Below are positions 1-11,040 of a DNA stretch of 64,000 nucleotides, in pieces. The stretch comes from Anaerobranca californiensis DSM 14826 (GTDB taxonomy: Bacteria > Bacillota > Proteinivoracia > Proteinivoracales > Proteinivoracaceae): contig NZ_FRAI01000006.1 in assembly GCF_900142275.1 (NCBI RefSeq), forward strand, positions 1 to 64,000, written 5' to 3'. Both the position numbers and the translations under genes were made by a program. The notes under the pieces were generated by a model. It made no database searches. It saw nothing but the letters and a program-made list of their open reading frames with translations, and was not told the DNA's origin. The first letter of the stretch is position 1. The number at the start of each line of letters is the position of its first letter.

Positions 1-185
1 TATCCGGTATTAACATCAGTTTCCCGATGGTATCCCGGTCTGTAGGGTAGGTTGCCCACGCGTTACTCACCCGTCCGCCACTAGGTATAGGCCAAAGCAA
101 GCTTTAAACTATACCCCGTTCGACTTGCATGTGTGAGGCATGCCGCCAGCGTTCGTCCTGAGCCAGGATCAAACTCTCCATAAAA
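1..185 (-). rRNA. 16S ribosomal RNA, 5' end (partial)
   Basis: Read on the minus strand, the segment begins near the universal GAGTTTGATCCTGGCTCAG (forward 27F site) and continues through ACGAACGCTGGCGGC and GGCGGACGGGTGAGTAACGCG, all hallmark 16S positions. Only about the first 185 nt are inside the window; the rest of the operon lies to the left. The gene follows gyrA in the same orientation, as in Bacillus subtilis rrnO, and is transcribed away from the origin. The exact 5' end is set by analogy with other 16S genes. Confidence 0.97.
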
Positions 186-260
186 TTTGAAATCTATTCC
201 TGGCTTAAACTCAAAGTTTTTTCGATGCTATTTCTTCCCGAAAGATTTCTTTCAAGGAAC

Positions 261-273
261 TTTTTCAAAGAAC
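261..273 (-). promoter_or_regulatory. boxA-like antitermination site in rRNA leader
   Basis: On the minus strand the leader contains GTTCTTTGAAAAA, close to the bacterial boxA consensus (TGCTCTTTGAAAA). It lies between the rRNA promoter and the start of 16S, which is where Nus-factor antitermination sites are found. Position and sequence support the call; function is inferred. Confidence 0.6.
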
Positions 274-309
274 TTTTTTTCTTTTTGTCACCTCTTAGTG
301 ACAAAATTT

Positions 310-338
310 ATCTTATCATTTTTCGCGTTACTTGTCAA
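310..338 (-). promoter_or_regulatory. rRNA operon promoter (sigma-A type)
   Basis: On the minus strand, TTGACA (333-338), a 17-nt spacer and TAAGAT (310-315) form a near-consensus housekeeping promoter. It lies about 125 nt upstream of the mature 16S 5' end and just downstream of gyrA, so the rRNA operon has its own strong promoter. Confidence 0.8.
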
Positions 339-378
339 CACTTTTTTTGTTTTTATTTTAATTTGTTGATTTTATGTA

Positions 379-398
379 GGGGACAGTTATCTGTCCCC
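379..398. terminator. Hairpin after gyrA, possible weak terminator
   Basis: An 8-bp perfect stem (GGGGACAG / CTGTCCCC) with a TTAT loop sits between the gyrA stop codon and the rRNA promoter. On the gyrA strand the following bases are AT-rich but there is no clean T-run. It may insulate gyrA from the rRNA promoter or be a processing site. Confidence 0.45.
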
Positions 399-414
399 AT
401 TCCTATTTATTTTA

Positions 415-2856
415 TTATTCCTCTTGTTCATTTTCTGAAACTACTTTTGCTACTGCTACTACATAATCGTCATCAGTAAGTTTTACTAAACGGACTCCTT
501 GGGTTGTCCTTCCAAATATACCAATTTCTTCTATGTTTTGTCTTATAATAAATCCTTTATTAGTAACAACCATAATATCTTCTTCATTTGAAACTGATTT
601 TAAAGCAACTAATTTTCCATTTTTATCAGTTAAATTCATTAATTTAATTCCTTTTCCTCCACGGGATTGTTCTCTATACTCTTCTATTTTTGTCCTTTTC
701 CCGAAACCTTTATTTGTAACAGTTAATAAATATTCATTTTGATTTACTGTTACTATATCTATAACTTTATCTCCTTTATTTAAATTTATTCCTTTTACTC
801 CCCTAGCTGAACGTCCCATTTCCCTAACATCACTTTCATCAAATTTAACCCCTAAACCATTTTCACTACCTAATAAAATCTTTTGATTCCCATCTGTTAA
901 TTTAACTCCAACTAACTCATCATCTGGAGCTAAACTAATAGCAATTAACCCATTTTTTCTAATATTTTCAAATTCTTCTAGTTTGGTTTTCTTAACATAT
1001 CCTTTTTTTGTTGCAAAAAATAAATAATAACCATCGGTGAATTCTTTAATGGGCATAACTGATGTGATTTTTTCATCTTTTTCAATGGGTAAAATATTTA
1101 CTATAGAAGTTCCTCTAGATTGTCTTCCACTTTCAGTTATTTCATAAACTTTTTTCCTATATACTTTACCTTTATTTGTAAAGAATAAAATATAGTTATG
1201 TGAAGAAGTTATAAATAAATGTTCTATAAAATCATCATTTTTATTGGCTATACCTGTTACTCCTCTTCCACCTCTTTTTTGACTTTTATATGTTGAAGAA
1301 GGTAAGCGCTTTATATAACCTTGGTGGGTTATTGTAACAACTACATCTTCTTCTGCAATTAAGTCTTCATAATCTATTTCATCGTCATCAGCAGTAATTC
1401 TTGTTCGTCTTTGATCATTATATTTTTCTTTAACTTCTAATAATTCTTCCTTTATAACTCCATCAATTTTTTTAGGATCCTCTAATAATTCTTTATAATA
1501 TTTTATTTTACTTAAAACTTCGTTATACTCTGTCTCAATTTTTTCCCTTTCAAGTCCAGTTAATCTTTGTAATCTCATATCTAAAATAGCTTGAGCTTGT
1601 TTATCAGAAAGGCCAAATTTATTAATTAATCCTTCCTTAGCTTCATTTGTTGTTTTAGACCCTCTAATTGTCTTTATCACTTCATCAATATTATCTAATG
1701 CAATCCTCAACCCTTCTAAAATATGGGCCCTTGCCTCTGCTTTATTTAAATCATATTTTGTTCTTCTAGTTATTACATCCCGTTGATGGTTGAGATAATG
1801 TATTAATATATCTTTTAAATTTAAAACTTTTGGCTGATTATCAACTAAAGCTAACATAATTATTCCATAAGTTTGTTGCAATTGGGTATGTTTTAATAAA
1901 AGATTGGTTATATACTCTGGTTTAGCATCTTTCCTAAGTTCAATAACTACCCTCATTCCTTTTCTATCTGATTCATCCCTTAAATCAGTTATACCGTCTA
2001 TTTTTTTATCCCTTACTAATTCTGCTATTTTTTCTATGAGTTTTGCTTTATTAACTTGATAGGGTAGTTCTGTTATAACTAACCTTGTTTTACCGTTATT
2101 TATTTGCTCTTGGGATATTTCCCCTTGAATTTTAATAACTCCCCGTCCAGTTTTATAAGCATTTTTTATTCCATCTTTCCCTTTAATAATACCACCGGTA
2201 GGAAAATCTGGACCTTTTATTGTCTCTATTAACTGATTTATAGAAATATCTGGATTATCTATTAATTTTATTGTTCCATCAATAACTTCTCCTAAATTAT
2301 GGGGAGGTATATTAGTAGCCATACCTACGGCAATTCCTGAAGAGCCATTTACTAAAATATTGGGAAATTTTGATGGTAAAACCCAAGGTTCTTGTAATGT
2401 TTCATCAAAATTTGGTTTAAAATCAACGGTATCTTTATCTATGTCTTGTAATAATATATCTGTTATTTTAGCTAATCTCACTTCTGTATAACGCATAGCT
2501 GCTGCAGAATCGCCGTCAATAGAACCAAAATTTCCATGACCATCTAATAAAGGGTATCGAATAGAAAAATCTTGAGCCATCCTTACCAAGGCATCATATA
2601 CTGCCATATCTCCATGGGGATGATATTTACCTAATACTTCACCAACTACCCTTGCACATTTTTTATAAGGTTTATCATTAGTAAATCCCATTTCGCTCAT
2701 AGCATAGAGAATTCTTCTATGAACTGGTTTTAATCCATCCCTAACATCAGGAAGAGCTCTACCTACTATTACACTCATGGCATAATCTAAATAAGATTGT
2801 TTCATTTCTTGACTTAAATCTATGGGTATTATTTTACCGTGGGTTATTTCATTCAT
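415..2856 (-). CDS. gyrA: DNA gyrase subunit A
   Basis: GyrA is the breakage-reunion subunit of the A2B2 gyrase that introduces negative supercoils in the cytoplasm. The 813-residue product has the N-terminal motif [19 protein letters not shown], the catalytic tyrosine at Y123 in AAAMRYTEV, and a GyrA-box of the form QKRGGRG at about 526-532. That box, with the beta-pinwheel C-terminal domain, distinguishes GyrA from ParC. The start is the ATG at 2856: an upstream in-frame GTG at 2868 lies inside the SD AGAGGTG and cannot be used with it. The gene is 32 nt downstream of gyrB in the same operon. Residue 84 (E. coli S83) is Met, while the acidic residue at 88 (E. coli D87) is kept; see findings. 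Confidence 0.98.
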   Translation of the reverse strand: MNEITHGKIIPIDLSQEMKQSYLDYAMSVIVGRALPDVRDGLKPVHRRILYAMSEMGFTNDKPYKKCARVVGEVLGKYHPHGDMAVYDALVRMAQDFSIRYPLLDGHGNFGSIDGDSAAAMRYTEVRLAKITDILLQDIDKDTVDFKPNFDETLQEPWVLPSKFPNILVNGSSGIAVGMATNIPPHNLGEVIDGTIKLIDNPDISINQLIETIKGPDFPTGGIIKGKDGIKNAYKTGRGVIKIQGEISQEQINNGKTRLVITELPYQVNKAKLIEKIAELVRDKKIDGITDLRDESDRKGMRVVIELRKDAKPEYITNLLLKHTQLQQTYGIIMLALVDNQPKVLNLKDILIHYLNHQRDVITRRTKYDLNKAEARAHILEGLRIALDNIDEVIKTIRGSKTTNEAKEGLINKFGLSDKQAQAILDMRLQRLTGLEREKIETEYNEVLSKIKYYKELLEDPKKIDGVIKEELLEVKEKYNDQRRTRITADDDEIDYEDLIAEEDVVVTITHQGYIKRLPSSTYKSQKRGGRGVTGIANKNDDFIEHLFITSSHNYILFFTNKGKVYRKKVYEITESGRQSRGTSIVNILPIEKDEKITSVMPIKEFTDGYYLFFATKKGYVKKTKLEEFENIRKNGLIAISLAPDDELVGVKLTDGNQKILLGSENGLGVKFDESDVREMGRSARGVKGINLNKGDKVIDIVTVNQNEYLLTVTNKGFGKRTKIEEYREQSRGGKGIKLMNLTDKNGKLVALKSVSNEEDIMVVTNKGFIIRQNIEEIGIFGRTTQGVRLVKLTDDDYVVAVAKVVSENEQEE

Positions 2857-2888
2857 TAAAAAATTCACCTCTTCTATCTAGTAAACCT

Positions 2889-4823
<1,935 letters not shown>

Positions 4824-4844
4824 TTAAAACTCTATATCATTATA

Positions 4845-4872
4845 ATTATACTTGATTATCAGATAATGTCAA
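4845..4872 (-). promoter_or_regulatory. gyrBA promoter
   Basis: On the minus strand, TTGACA (4867-4872) and TATAAT (4845-4850) are separated by 16 nt, about 40 nt upstream of the gyrB start. Both hexamers match the sigma-A consensus exactly. Confidence 0.8.
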
Positions 4873-4898
4873 AACTCTCAAAGTACCAAATTAAAATT

Positions 4899-4922
4899 TA
4901 GCCACGGTTTTTTCCGTGGCTA
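4899..4922 (-). terminator. Hairpin at end of remB
   Basis: A 9-bp perfect stem (TAGCCACGG / CCGTGGCTA) with a 6-nt loop includes the remB stop codon. The downstream stretch on the minus strand is AT-rich (AAATTTTAATTT) but not a pure T-run. It separates the dnaA-dnaN-recF-remB unit from the gyrB promoter and probably terminates it. Confidence 0.6.
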
Positions 4923-5165
4923 ATATAGTTTTTCTATTCTTTTTTTTAATGTATTAGTAGCAATGGGTGATAAATATATTTCATTATCCGTTATAATTAA
5001 AGATTTTATTTTTGCACCTTCATCTACATTAATTACTTTTTTATTTGAATAATTAATAAAGTTATATAATTCTCCATTGCCATCTTTTTTTATTAAATTA
5101 TAATCAAAAATTCCTATAAGCTTTTTTGAAGATATAATTACCAAATTACCTAAATGAAGGACCAT
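4920..5165 (-). CDS. remB: Extracellular matrix regulator RemB-like protein (DUF370)
   Basis: An 81-residue protein matching the DUF370/YaaB family, recognisable from the start (VLHLGNLVIISSKKLIGIFD) and the end (YLSPIATNTLKKR). In B. subtilis yaaB/remB lies between recF and gyrB, as here, and has been linked to biofilm-matrix gene activation; the paralogue RemA binds DNA. The start is the ATG at 5165, 6 nt after the SD AAAGGTG; an in-frame GTG at 5174 is part of that SD. It is 11 nt downstream of recF and so co-transcribed with it. The biochemical role in this organism is inferred from family and synteny only. Confidence 0.85.
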   Translation of the reverse strand: MVLHLGNLVIISSKKLIGIFDYNLIKKDGNGELYNFINYSNKKVINVDEGAKIKSLIITDNEIYLSPIATNTLKKRIEKLY

Positions 5166-5176
5166 ATTTTTCACCT

Positions 5177-6286
5177 TTAACTCTCATATGAAATATTACC
5201 CTTTTCTATTTTAAAAATTTTACCTGAATTTAAAATTAAATTATCCTTATCAGTTGTTGTAATAAATGTTTGTATTTTATTTTTAATATTTTTTAATAAA
5301 AAATTTCTCCTTTTTTCATCAAGTTCTGATAAAACATCATCAAGTAGTAGCACTGGATAGTTGCCTTTATAAGATACAAATAATTCTATTTCCGCAATTT
5401 TAAGGGATAATACCGCTGTTCTTTGTTGACCTTGTGAACCATATTTTTTGACATTATAACCATTTATTTTGATTATCAGATCATCTCTATGGGGACCAAT
5501 AGAAGTAACTTTATTTTTTAAATCTATTGATAAAGATTCTCTATACTTTTTTAAAAGGATATTTTCTATTTCCTCTTTACTTAATTTCGCTAATTCTTTA
5601 CTTTCTATAAAGGAATGATACACTATTTCAAGGTTTTCTTGATTATCTGTTAGTTTTCTATGAATTAAATTTGCTAAAATTTTGATCTTTTCTAATACAT
5701 CTAAACGTTTTTTAATAATCTCACTAGCTACTTTTGCTAATTGTATATCAAAAACATCTATAATTTTTTGTAAATCCTTTTTATTTGTTTTTAAAATACT
5801 GTTTCTATTTAAGATAATTTTGTTATATTGGTTTAATAATTTTCCGTAATAGGGAAATATTTGGCTAATTTCTCCATCTAAAAAATTTCTCCTAATATTA
5901 GGACTTCCTTTAATTAATAATAAATCTTCTGGCGAAAAAATTACCACATTAAATAAACCTAAAATTTCAGCAAAGCTTTTTTTTTCAACACCATTTACCT
6001 TTATTATTTTATTATTATTTTTGTTTAACCCTATTTCTATTATTGTTGAACAATCTTCTTCAATAATTGTTCCTTTAATATAAAAATACTGCTTTTGCCA
6101 TTGAATAAGGTCGTCTTTAATGTAATTTCTTGGAGATTTTCCTAATGCTAAAAAATAAATAGCTTCAAGTAAATTAGTTTTTCCTTGGGCGTTATCTCCA
6201 AGGAATATATTAATATTTTTTTCAAAATCAATTTTTAGGTTAGTATAATTTCTAAAATTATTTAGTTGGATGTTTTTTATATACAC
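5177..6286 (-). CDS. recF: DNA replication and repair protein RecF
   Basis: RecF is an SMC/ABC-like ATPase that, with RecO and RecR, loads RecA at gaps in replicating DNA. The 369-residue product has normal length and shows the Walker A GDNAQGKT (residues 30-37), the ABC signature YGSQGQQRTAVLSL and Walker B PVLLLDDVLSELD near the C-terminus. The start is GTG at 6286, preceded by GGGAG at about 10 nt. It lies 16 nt downstream of the S4-domain gene yaaA in the conserved dnaA-dnaN-yaaA-recF cluster. Confidence 0.97.
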   Translation of the reverse strand: MYIKNIQLNNFRNYTNLKIDFEKNINIFLGDNAQGKTNLLEAIYFLALGKSPRNYIKDDLIQWQKQYFYIKGTIIEEDCSTIIEIGLNKNNNKIIKVNGVEKKSFAEILGLFNVVIFSPEDLLLIKGSPNIRRNFLDGEISQIFPYYGKLLNQYNKIILNRNSILKTNKKDLQKIIDVFDIQLAKVASEIIKKRLDVLEKIKILANLIHRKLTDNQENLEIVYHSFIESKELAKLSKEEIENILLKKYRESLSIDLKNKVTSIGPHRDDLIIKINGYNVKKYGSQGQQRTAVLSLKIAEIELFVSYKGNYPVLLLDDVLSELDEKRRNFLLKNIKNKIQTFITTTDKDNLILNSGKIFKIEKGNISYES

Positions 6287-6302
6287 TTAATACCATCTCC
6301 CA

Positions 6303-6512
6303 TTACTTTATGACAAAATCACCTATTCCTTTAATAGTAATTTTGTCATTGGGATAAAGTTTTCTACCTCTACGGGTTTCTATTTCACCATTTACTTTTA
6401 TATTTCCTTCTTGGATAAAAATTTTCCCTTGACCTCCACTTTCCACGACATTAATTAATTTTAAAAATTGTTGTAGTTGGATAAATTCAGTTTCTATCTT
6501 TACTATATTCAT
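6303..6512 (-). CDS. yaaA: S4 RNA-binding domain protein YaaA
   Basis: A 69-residue single S4-domain protein with the typical core QLQQFLKLINVVESGGQGK followed by VNGEIETRRGRKLYPND. In Bacillota this small protein always sits between dnaN and recF; YaaA has been implicated in ribosome assembly in B. subtilis. The ATG at 6512 has SD AGGAGA 7 nt upstream. It is 11 nt from the dnaN stop and part of the same operon. RNA binding is expected from the family; the specific target is unknown here. Confidence 0.9.
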   Translation of the reverse strand: MNIVKIETEFIQLQQFLKLINVVESGGQGKIFIQEGNIKVNGEIETRRGRKLYPNDKITIKGIGDFVIK

Positions 6513-6523
6513 ATTTCATTCTC

Positions 6524-7633
6524 CTAAGTTGTTCTTAATGGTAATACTAAATATAGAAAATTATCTTCAGTACTAGGTTTAATCACACAAGGATTAAATG
6601 CACCATTAAATTCCATTATTATTTCATTACTATCAATTACTTTTAAACAATCTGTTATTAGTTTAGCATTAAAAGAAATAATTAAATCATCTCCAGATTT
6701 ATTTATTTCTAATGATTCTTCTGAACTTCCCAAATTAGGATTATGAGATGTGATATTAAGTTTATTATCTTTAATACTTAATTTAACTAAACTTTTAGTT
6801 CCTTCCCTAGAGAGGAGTTCAGCCCTTTCAATGGCACTTAAAAAATCCTTTGTATTTACTTTTATTAAAGTTTTATTTTCTTTAGGAATTATTTGTTCAT
6901 AGGGTGGGTATTTTCCTTCTATTATCCTAGTACTAAAGATTATTTGGTCAAATACAAAGAAAATAATATTTTTATTTATATATATATCTATATTTTTATC
7001 TTCATCTTCAACAAGTATTCTTTGTAATTCATTAACAGCTTTTCCAGGAACTATTGTTTTTATTTCATCAACTACTTCTTCTTCAATAATTCCTATCCTA
7101 TATGATAAACGATGTCCATCTGTAGCAACTACATTAAAAGTATTATTTTTTATTTGGAATAAAACCCCTGTTAAAACTGGTCGAATTTCTTCAGTAGCAA
7201 TAGAAATAGTAGTTTGTTTTAAAATACTTTTAAATATATATTCAGAAATAGAAAAGACTTTTGTATCAGGAAGTTTAGGAAATTCAGGAAATTCACTGCT
7301 GTTTTGTCCTGTTATCTGGATACTTATTGTTTTAGATTTAATATATACTATTTTATCTTCTGTTACAAAAAAATGTATTTCTTCTTTAGGTAATTTACGG
7401 ATTATATCACTAAAGATTTTAGCTTGAATAATTATTTCTCCATCCATTATACCTTTAACTGTCAAATTATATTCAATAGCTATTTCTAAATCTGTAGCTT
7501 TTATTGTTAATTTATTATCTTTTAATGAAAAAAGTATACCAGATAAAACAGGTATTGTAGTTTTATTGGAAATACCCCTTTGGGTTATAGTAATGGCAGA
7601 TAATAAATTTTCTTGGGAACAATAAAATTCCAT
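6524..7633 (-). CDS. dnaN: DNA polymerase III beta subunit (sliding clamp)
   Basis: DnaN forms the ring-shaped dimer that tethers DNA polymerase to DNA and docks many repair proteins. The 369-residue product has the three-domain clamp length. Recognisable segments are KTTIPVLSGILFS (domain 1), RPVLTGVLF and VVATDGHRLSYR (domain 2), and the C-terminal FLYLVLPLRT that lines the peptide-binding cleft. The ATG at 7633 follows the SD AAGGGGGA. It is second in the dnaA operon, separated from dnaA by 169 nt containing a few DnaA-box-like sites. Confidence 0.97.
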   Translation of the reverse strand: MEFYCSQENLLSAITITQRGISNKTTIPVLSGILFSLKDNKLTIKATDLEIAIEYNLTVKGIMDGEIIIQAKIFSDIIRKLPKEEIHFFVTEDKIVYIKSKTISIQITGQNSSEFPEFPKLPDTKVFSISEYIFKSILKQTTISIATEEIRPVLTGVLFQIKNNTFNVVATDGHRLSYRIGIIEEEVVDEIKTIVPGKAVNELQRILVEDEDKNIDIYINKNIIFFVFDQIIFSTRIIEGKYPPYEQIIPKENKTLIKVNTKDFLSAIERAELLSREGTKSLVKLSIKDNKLNITSHNPNLGSSEESLEINKSGDDLIISFNAKLITDCLKVIDSNEIIMEFNGAFNPCVIKPSTEDNFLYLVLPLRTT

Positions 7634-7689
7634 GAATATTTCCCCCTTGTTAATAATATAATATTATTTTAAAGATTAATAGCATTAAT

Positions 7690-7800
7690 AATAAAGGTTG
7701 TTGATATGTGTATAACTAGAAAAATCCATTATTTTTAAGGGTTTAAGTAAATTTAATAAACATGTGAATAACTTTAAAAAGAATCCACAATTATCCACAA
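7690..7800. other. Secondary DnaA-box cluster between dnaA and dnaN (oriC part 2)
   Basis: The 169-nt dnaA-dnaN gap is AT-rich and holds one perfect DnaA box TTATCCACA (7791-7799) plus variants TTATTCACA (minus, 7763-7771) and TTATACACA (minus, 7707-7715). Many Bacillota have bipartite origins with box clusters on both sides of dnaA, as in B. subtilis. This smaller cluster probably corresponds to the dnaA-dnaN part of such an origin, though it could serve dnaN regulation instead. Confidence 0.6.
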
Positions 7801-7802
7801 AA

Positions 7803-9146
7803 TTAACCCTTTATTTTTTTTATAAGTGCATCCATTTCTAATTTAAAGTTTTTATTTGTTTCAAGATCTTTTTTTACCTTTTCATGGGCATGGAGTACTG
7901 TTGTATGATCTCTACCACCAAATAATTCACCTATTTTAGGTAGAGAATTATCCGTTAATTCCCTTGATAAGTACATAGCAATTTGTCTTGGATGGGCAAC
8001 TGTTCTAGTTCTTTTTTTAGCTTTAAAATCTTCTACTTTTAACCCAAAATGGTTTGCTACTATTTCTTGAATTTTTTCTACAGTAACCACTTCAGATTTA
8101 GTATCCGGTAGGATATCTTTTAATGCTTGTTGAGCTAACTCTACAGAAATTTCTTGGCCTGTCATAGAACTATATGCCATAACCCTAGTTAAAGCACCTT
8201 CCAATTCCCTTATATTAGTAGCTACTTTATTTGCAATAAACATAATTACTGAATTTGGTATATCTAGATTTTCTAAATCAGCTTTTTTCCTTAAAATTGC
8301 TTCTCTAGTTTCTAAATCTGGTGGTTGAATATCAGTTATTAATCCCCACTCAAATCTTGATCTTAATCTATCTTCTAATGTAGGAATTTCTTTGGGAGGT
8401 CTATCACTAGAAATAATGATTTGTTTATTGTTTTCATGAAGGGTATTGAAAGTATGGAAAAATTCTTCTTGTGTTTGTTCTTTACCTGCTAAAAACTGAA
8501 TATCATCGATCAATAAAACATCAACGGTTCTATATTTATTCCTAAATTCTACCGTTTTGTTATCTCTAATAGCATTAATAAACTCGTTAGTAAATTTTTC
8601 TGTTGAAATATAAACTACTTTACTATTAACGTTTTGTTCTAATACATAATGGCCAATAGCATTCATTAAATGTGTCTTACCTAAACCTACTCCACCATAG
8701 ATAAACAATGGATTATATGCTTTAGCTGGAGCTTCAGCTACAGCCAAAGAAGCTGCATGGGCAAATCTATTACTATTACCAATAACAAAGGTTTCAAAAG
8801 TATATTTAGGATTAAGTTGGGGAGTTATAAAATCATCATTATTTTTATGATCTATTGGTACAAATTTCTTTTTGGGTTTTTGAATTATAGAATCATCTTT
8901 AGGAACAATAAAATTAATTTGATATTCTTCTCCTGTGATTTTTAAAATAATTTCTTTAATTAAATGGGAATAACGGTTTTCTAACCATTCTTTAGTAAAA
9001 TCGTTTGGTACTCCTATTATGATATTATTGTTATATAGGGTAATTGGGGTGGTACCTTGTAACCAAGTTTCAAAACTTGGTTTGCTAAGTTTTTCTTCTA
9101 ATTTTTTTAATACCTCTGTCCATAAGTTATTTAAGAAAGAATTCAT
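7803..9146 (-). CDS. dnaA: Chromosomal replication initiator protein DnaA
   Basis: DnaA is the AAA+ initiator that binds DnaA boxes at oriC and melts the origin. The 447-residue product has the N-terminal DnaB/SirA-interaction domain ([11 protein letters not shown]), a variable linker, the AAA+ domain with Walker [10 protein letters not shown] (151-159) and Walker [11 protein letters not shown] (210-219), sensor/arginine-finger region [10 protein letters not shown], and the C-terminal DNA-binding signature [18 protein letters not shown] at 9146 follows the SD AGGGAGG at 7 nt. A perfect DnaA box (9198-9206) lies in its upstream region, consistent with autoregulation. Confidence 0.98.
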   Translation of the reverse strand: MNSFLNNLWTEVLKKLEEKLSKPSFETWLQGTTPITLYNNNIIIGVPNDFTKEWLENRYSHLIKEIILKITGEEYQINFIVPKDDSIIQKPKKKFVPIDHKNNDDFITPQLNPKYTFETFVIGNSNRFAHAASLAVAEAPAKAYNPLFIYGGVGLGKTHLMNAIGHYVLEQNVNSKVVYISTEKFTNEFINAIRDNKTVEFRNKYRTVDVLLIDDIQFLAGKEQTQEEFFHTFNTLHENNKQIIISSDRPPKEIPTLEDRLRSRFEWGLITDIQPPDLETREAILRKKADLENLDIPNSVIMFIANKVATNIRELEGALTRVMAYSSMTGQEISVELAQQALKDILPDTKSEVVTVEKIQEIVANHFGLKVEDFKAKKRTRTVAHPRQIAMYLSRELTDNSLPKIGELFGGRDHTTVLHAHEKVKKDLETNKNFKLEMDALIKKIKG

Positions 9147-9189
9147 TTTTTAACCTCCCTAAAGAAACTTTTTCCTAAATACTGTGTAA

Positions 9190-9560
9190 AACTTAGGTGT
9201 GGATAATTAGTAATCAAAAAAATATCCACATTTGTATTGAAAAAGTGTATAACTAAATGTTAATTGTGAATAATTATTATAGAAATATCAACAAAAAAAA
9301 TAACAATATCCACATTAATTGTTATCGGATAAAATTCGAAAAAAATAAGTTTTTTTATAGTTTTCCACAAAATAAACAGAATAAGTTGTTAATGTTTTAT
9401 CCACAATTTTATTCACAGGCTGTTGATAACTATGTTTTGTGGATAAAATATTAAGTATAAACAGTTTATCAAATTAATCCACAGACTGCAATAAAAAAAA
9501 ACGACAATTATCCCCAAAAAAATTTACTTTATGTGGATAATTGTAATAATCCACAGTATT
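9190..9560. other. oriC: Chromosomal replication origin oriC (main DnaA-box cluster)
   Basis: The 474-nt gap between divergent dnaA and rpmH is very AT-rich and packed with DnaA boxes. Perfect TTATCCACA sites are at 9397-9405 (plus) and at 9198-9206, 9438-9446 and 9532-9540 (minus). One-base variants are at 9222-9230, 9306-9314, 9361-9369, 9409-9417, 9475-9483, 9508-9516, 9547-9555 and, on minus, 9265-9273. AT-only stretches such as 9490-9500 and 9565-9590 could serve as unwinding elements. The location between dnaA and rpmH matches known Bacillota origins. Confidence 0.9.
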
Positions 9561-9588
9561 GACATATTATAAACTTTTAATATATAAT
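9559..9588 (+). promoter_or_regulatory. rpmH-rnpA promoter
   Basis: TTGACA (9559-9564), an 18-nt spacer and TATAAT (9583-9588) lie 32 nt upstream of the rpmH start. A DnaA-box variant (9547-9555) abuts the -35 element. Confidence 0.75.
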
Positions 9589-9620
9589 ATTTTGTAGCGT
9601 AATTAAGGGGGTGGAATGCG

Positions 9621-9755
9621 ATGAAAAGAACTTACCAACCCAAAGTAAGAAGACGTAAATCAAATCATGGGTTCTTAAAAAGAATGAGTACTAAAGCTGG
9701 CCGCAATGTTATAAAACGCCGCCGCCAAAAAGGTAGAAAAAGATTAAGTGCATAA
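9621..9755 (+). CDS. rpmH: 50S ribosomal protein L34
   Basis: A 44-codon gene encoding the arginine/lysine-rich L34 of the large ribosomal subunit. It starts [18 protein letters not shown] and ends [12 protein letters not shown], the invariant L34 pattern and length. The ATG follows AAGGGGGTGG at about 5 nt. It is the first gene of the rightward arm, just outside oriC, and is followed by a hairpin and then rnpA, as in nearly all bacteria. The short length means length cut-offs would drop it. Confidence 0.98.
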   Translation: MKRTYQPKVRRRKSNHGFLKRMSTKAGRNVIKRRRQKGRKRLSA

Positions 9756-9779
9756 GGCTGCTCTTTAGTAGCCTTTTTA
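9755..9779 (+). terminator. Attenuating terminator after rpmH
   Basis: An 8-bp stem (AGGCTGCT / AGTAGCCT, one G-T pair) followed by TTTTT overlaps the end of rpmH. It lies before rnpA and probably reduces read-through so that L34 is made in excess over RNase P protein. Confidence 0.7.
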
Positions 9780-9801
9780 TGCATTTTATTCGGAGCTGAA
9801 A

Positions 9802-10158
9802 ATGATGGAATTAAAAGGGTTATTACCTTTAAAAAAAAATTTAGAGTTTAAAAATGTTTATAATAATGGTAAGTCAATTTCTACAAAAAATTTAGTTTTA
9901 TATTTTTATATGACAAATACAAAGGGAAAAGTAGGTTTTGTTGTAAGTAAGAAAATAGGCAAAAGTGTAATTAGAAATAAATATAAGCGATTAATAAGGG
10001 AAGCTTTTAGAAACGCTCCCGTTAATGTAAATCAACATATGAATCTAATATTTTTAGCGAGACCTAGAATAGTGGAAGCTGATTACCATATTATAAAGAA
10101 AGACATAATTTATTTATTAAGAAAGGCCCATAAGTTCCTTGGAGAAGAAAATGGTTAA
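9802..10158 (+). CDS. rnpA: Ribonuclease P protein component
   Basis: The 118-residue protein cofactor of RNase P, which removes 5' leaders from pre-tRNAs. It shows the family motif around residues 53-68 ([20 protein letters not shown], the RNR motif) and the N-terminal [10 protein letters not shown]. The start is one of two adjacent ATGs at 9802/9805, with GGAG 6 nt before the first. It follows rpmH and overlaps yidD by 8 nt, implying translational coupling in the rnpA-yidD-yidC-jag operon. Confidence 0.96.
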   Translation: MMELKGLLPLKKNLEFKNVYNNGKSISTKNLVLYFYMTNTKGKVGFVVSKKIGKSVIRNKYKRLIREAFRNAPVNVNQHMNLIFLARPRIVEADYHIIKKDIIYLLRKAHKFLGEENG

Positions 10159-10360
10159 AATATTTATTATTATAATTAATTTTTATCAAAAATATATTTC
10201 ACCATTAAAGGGACCAAGTTGTAGATTTTACCCAACTTGTTCTGAATATTCAAAAGAGGCTTTTGTTAAATACGGTTTCTTTAAAGGATTAATCTTAACA
10301 ATTAAGAGGGTTTCAAAATGTCACCCTTTTCATAAAGGTGGTTATGATCCTCTCAAATAG
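10151..10360 (+). CDS. yidD: Membrane protein insertion efficiency factor YidD
   Basis: A 69-residue protein of the YidD (haemolytic-domain DUF37) family that assists YidC-dependent membrane insertion. The conserved core [17 protein letters not shown] and [16 protein letters not shown] are both complete, with three cysteines. A hydrophobic/amphipathic start ([14 protein letters not shown]) would associate with the membrane face. The ATG at 10151 with SD GGAGAA is preferred over the in-frame TTG at 10139. It overlaps the end of rnpA and is followed by yidC after 18 nt. Confidence 0.95.
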   Translation: MVKIFIIIINFYQKYISPLKGPSCRFYPTCSEYSKEAFVKYGFFKGLILTIKRVSKCHPFHKGGYDPLK

Positions 10361-10378
10361 TAAAAGGAGGATAATTAA

Positions 10379-11038
10379 ATGAGTTTTATAGTGAGTTTTT
10401 TAAGTAATTTACTAACTATTTTTTACAATCTTACTAATAGTTACGGCTTAGCTATTATTATGTTAACTTTGTTTTTTAGATTAGTCACATTTCCTCTAAA
10501 TTTAAAACAGATTAAGTCAACAAAAGCGATGAATGCCTTGATGCCTGAAAGAAAAAAACTTGAGGAAAAATATAAAAATGATAAACAGGCTTTAAATCAA
10601 GCGATGATGGAATTGTATGCTAAACATAAAATAAATCCATTAGCCGGTTGTCTACCTATACTAATCCAATTCCCTATTTTTATTGCGATGTTTAGGGTTA
10701 TTCAGGATACTAGTAATATTACAAACACTTTATTTTTAGGTTTAGATTTAGCGAAAAATGCTAATGAATTAGGTTTTCCTTTAGGTGCTATTTTACCAGC
10801 ATTAGCAGGTATAACTACATATCTTCAGTCAAAACAAAGTATGGCAGATAATCCTGCTGCAGCTCAAGGTGGAATGGGAGCTATGACTACCATAATGCCT
10901 ATTATGATTGTGTTTTTCAGTTGGTCTCTCCCTGCTGGGTTAGCTTTATATTGGACAGTTGGTAATATTTTTGGTATTTTACAACACTATCTTTTAAATA
11001 TGGGCATTGAAACACAACCAGAAAAAGGGGAGGCTTAA
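10379..11038 (+). CDS. yidC: Membrane protein insertase YidC/SpoIIIJ
   Basis: A 219-residue YidC/Oxa1/Alb3-family insertase that helps fold and insert inner-membrane proteins. It has the conserved hydrophilic-groove region (TFPLNLKQIKSTKAM), the charged cytoplasmic hairpin (ERKKLEEKYKNDKQALNQ) and INPLAGCLPILIQFPIF. It is the short Gram-positive type without the large periplasmic domain. Unlike many Bacillota YidC proteins it lacks an N-terminal lipobox. SD AGGAGG lies 8 nt before the ATG. In spore formers this protein is SpoIIIJ; the jag gene follows 2 nt later. Confidence 0.95.
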   Translation: MSFIVSFLSNLLTIFYNLTNSYGLAIIMLTLFFRLVTFPLNLKQIKSTKAMNALMPERKKLEEKYKNDKQALNQAMMELYAKHKINPLAGCLPILIQFPIFIAMFRVIQDTSNITNTLFLGLDLAKNANELGFPLGAILPALAGITTYLQSKQSMADNPAAAQGGMGAMTTIMPIMIVFFSWSLPAGLALYWTVGNIFGILQHYLLNMGIETQPEKGEA

Positions 11039-11040
11039 AA

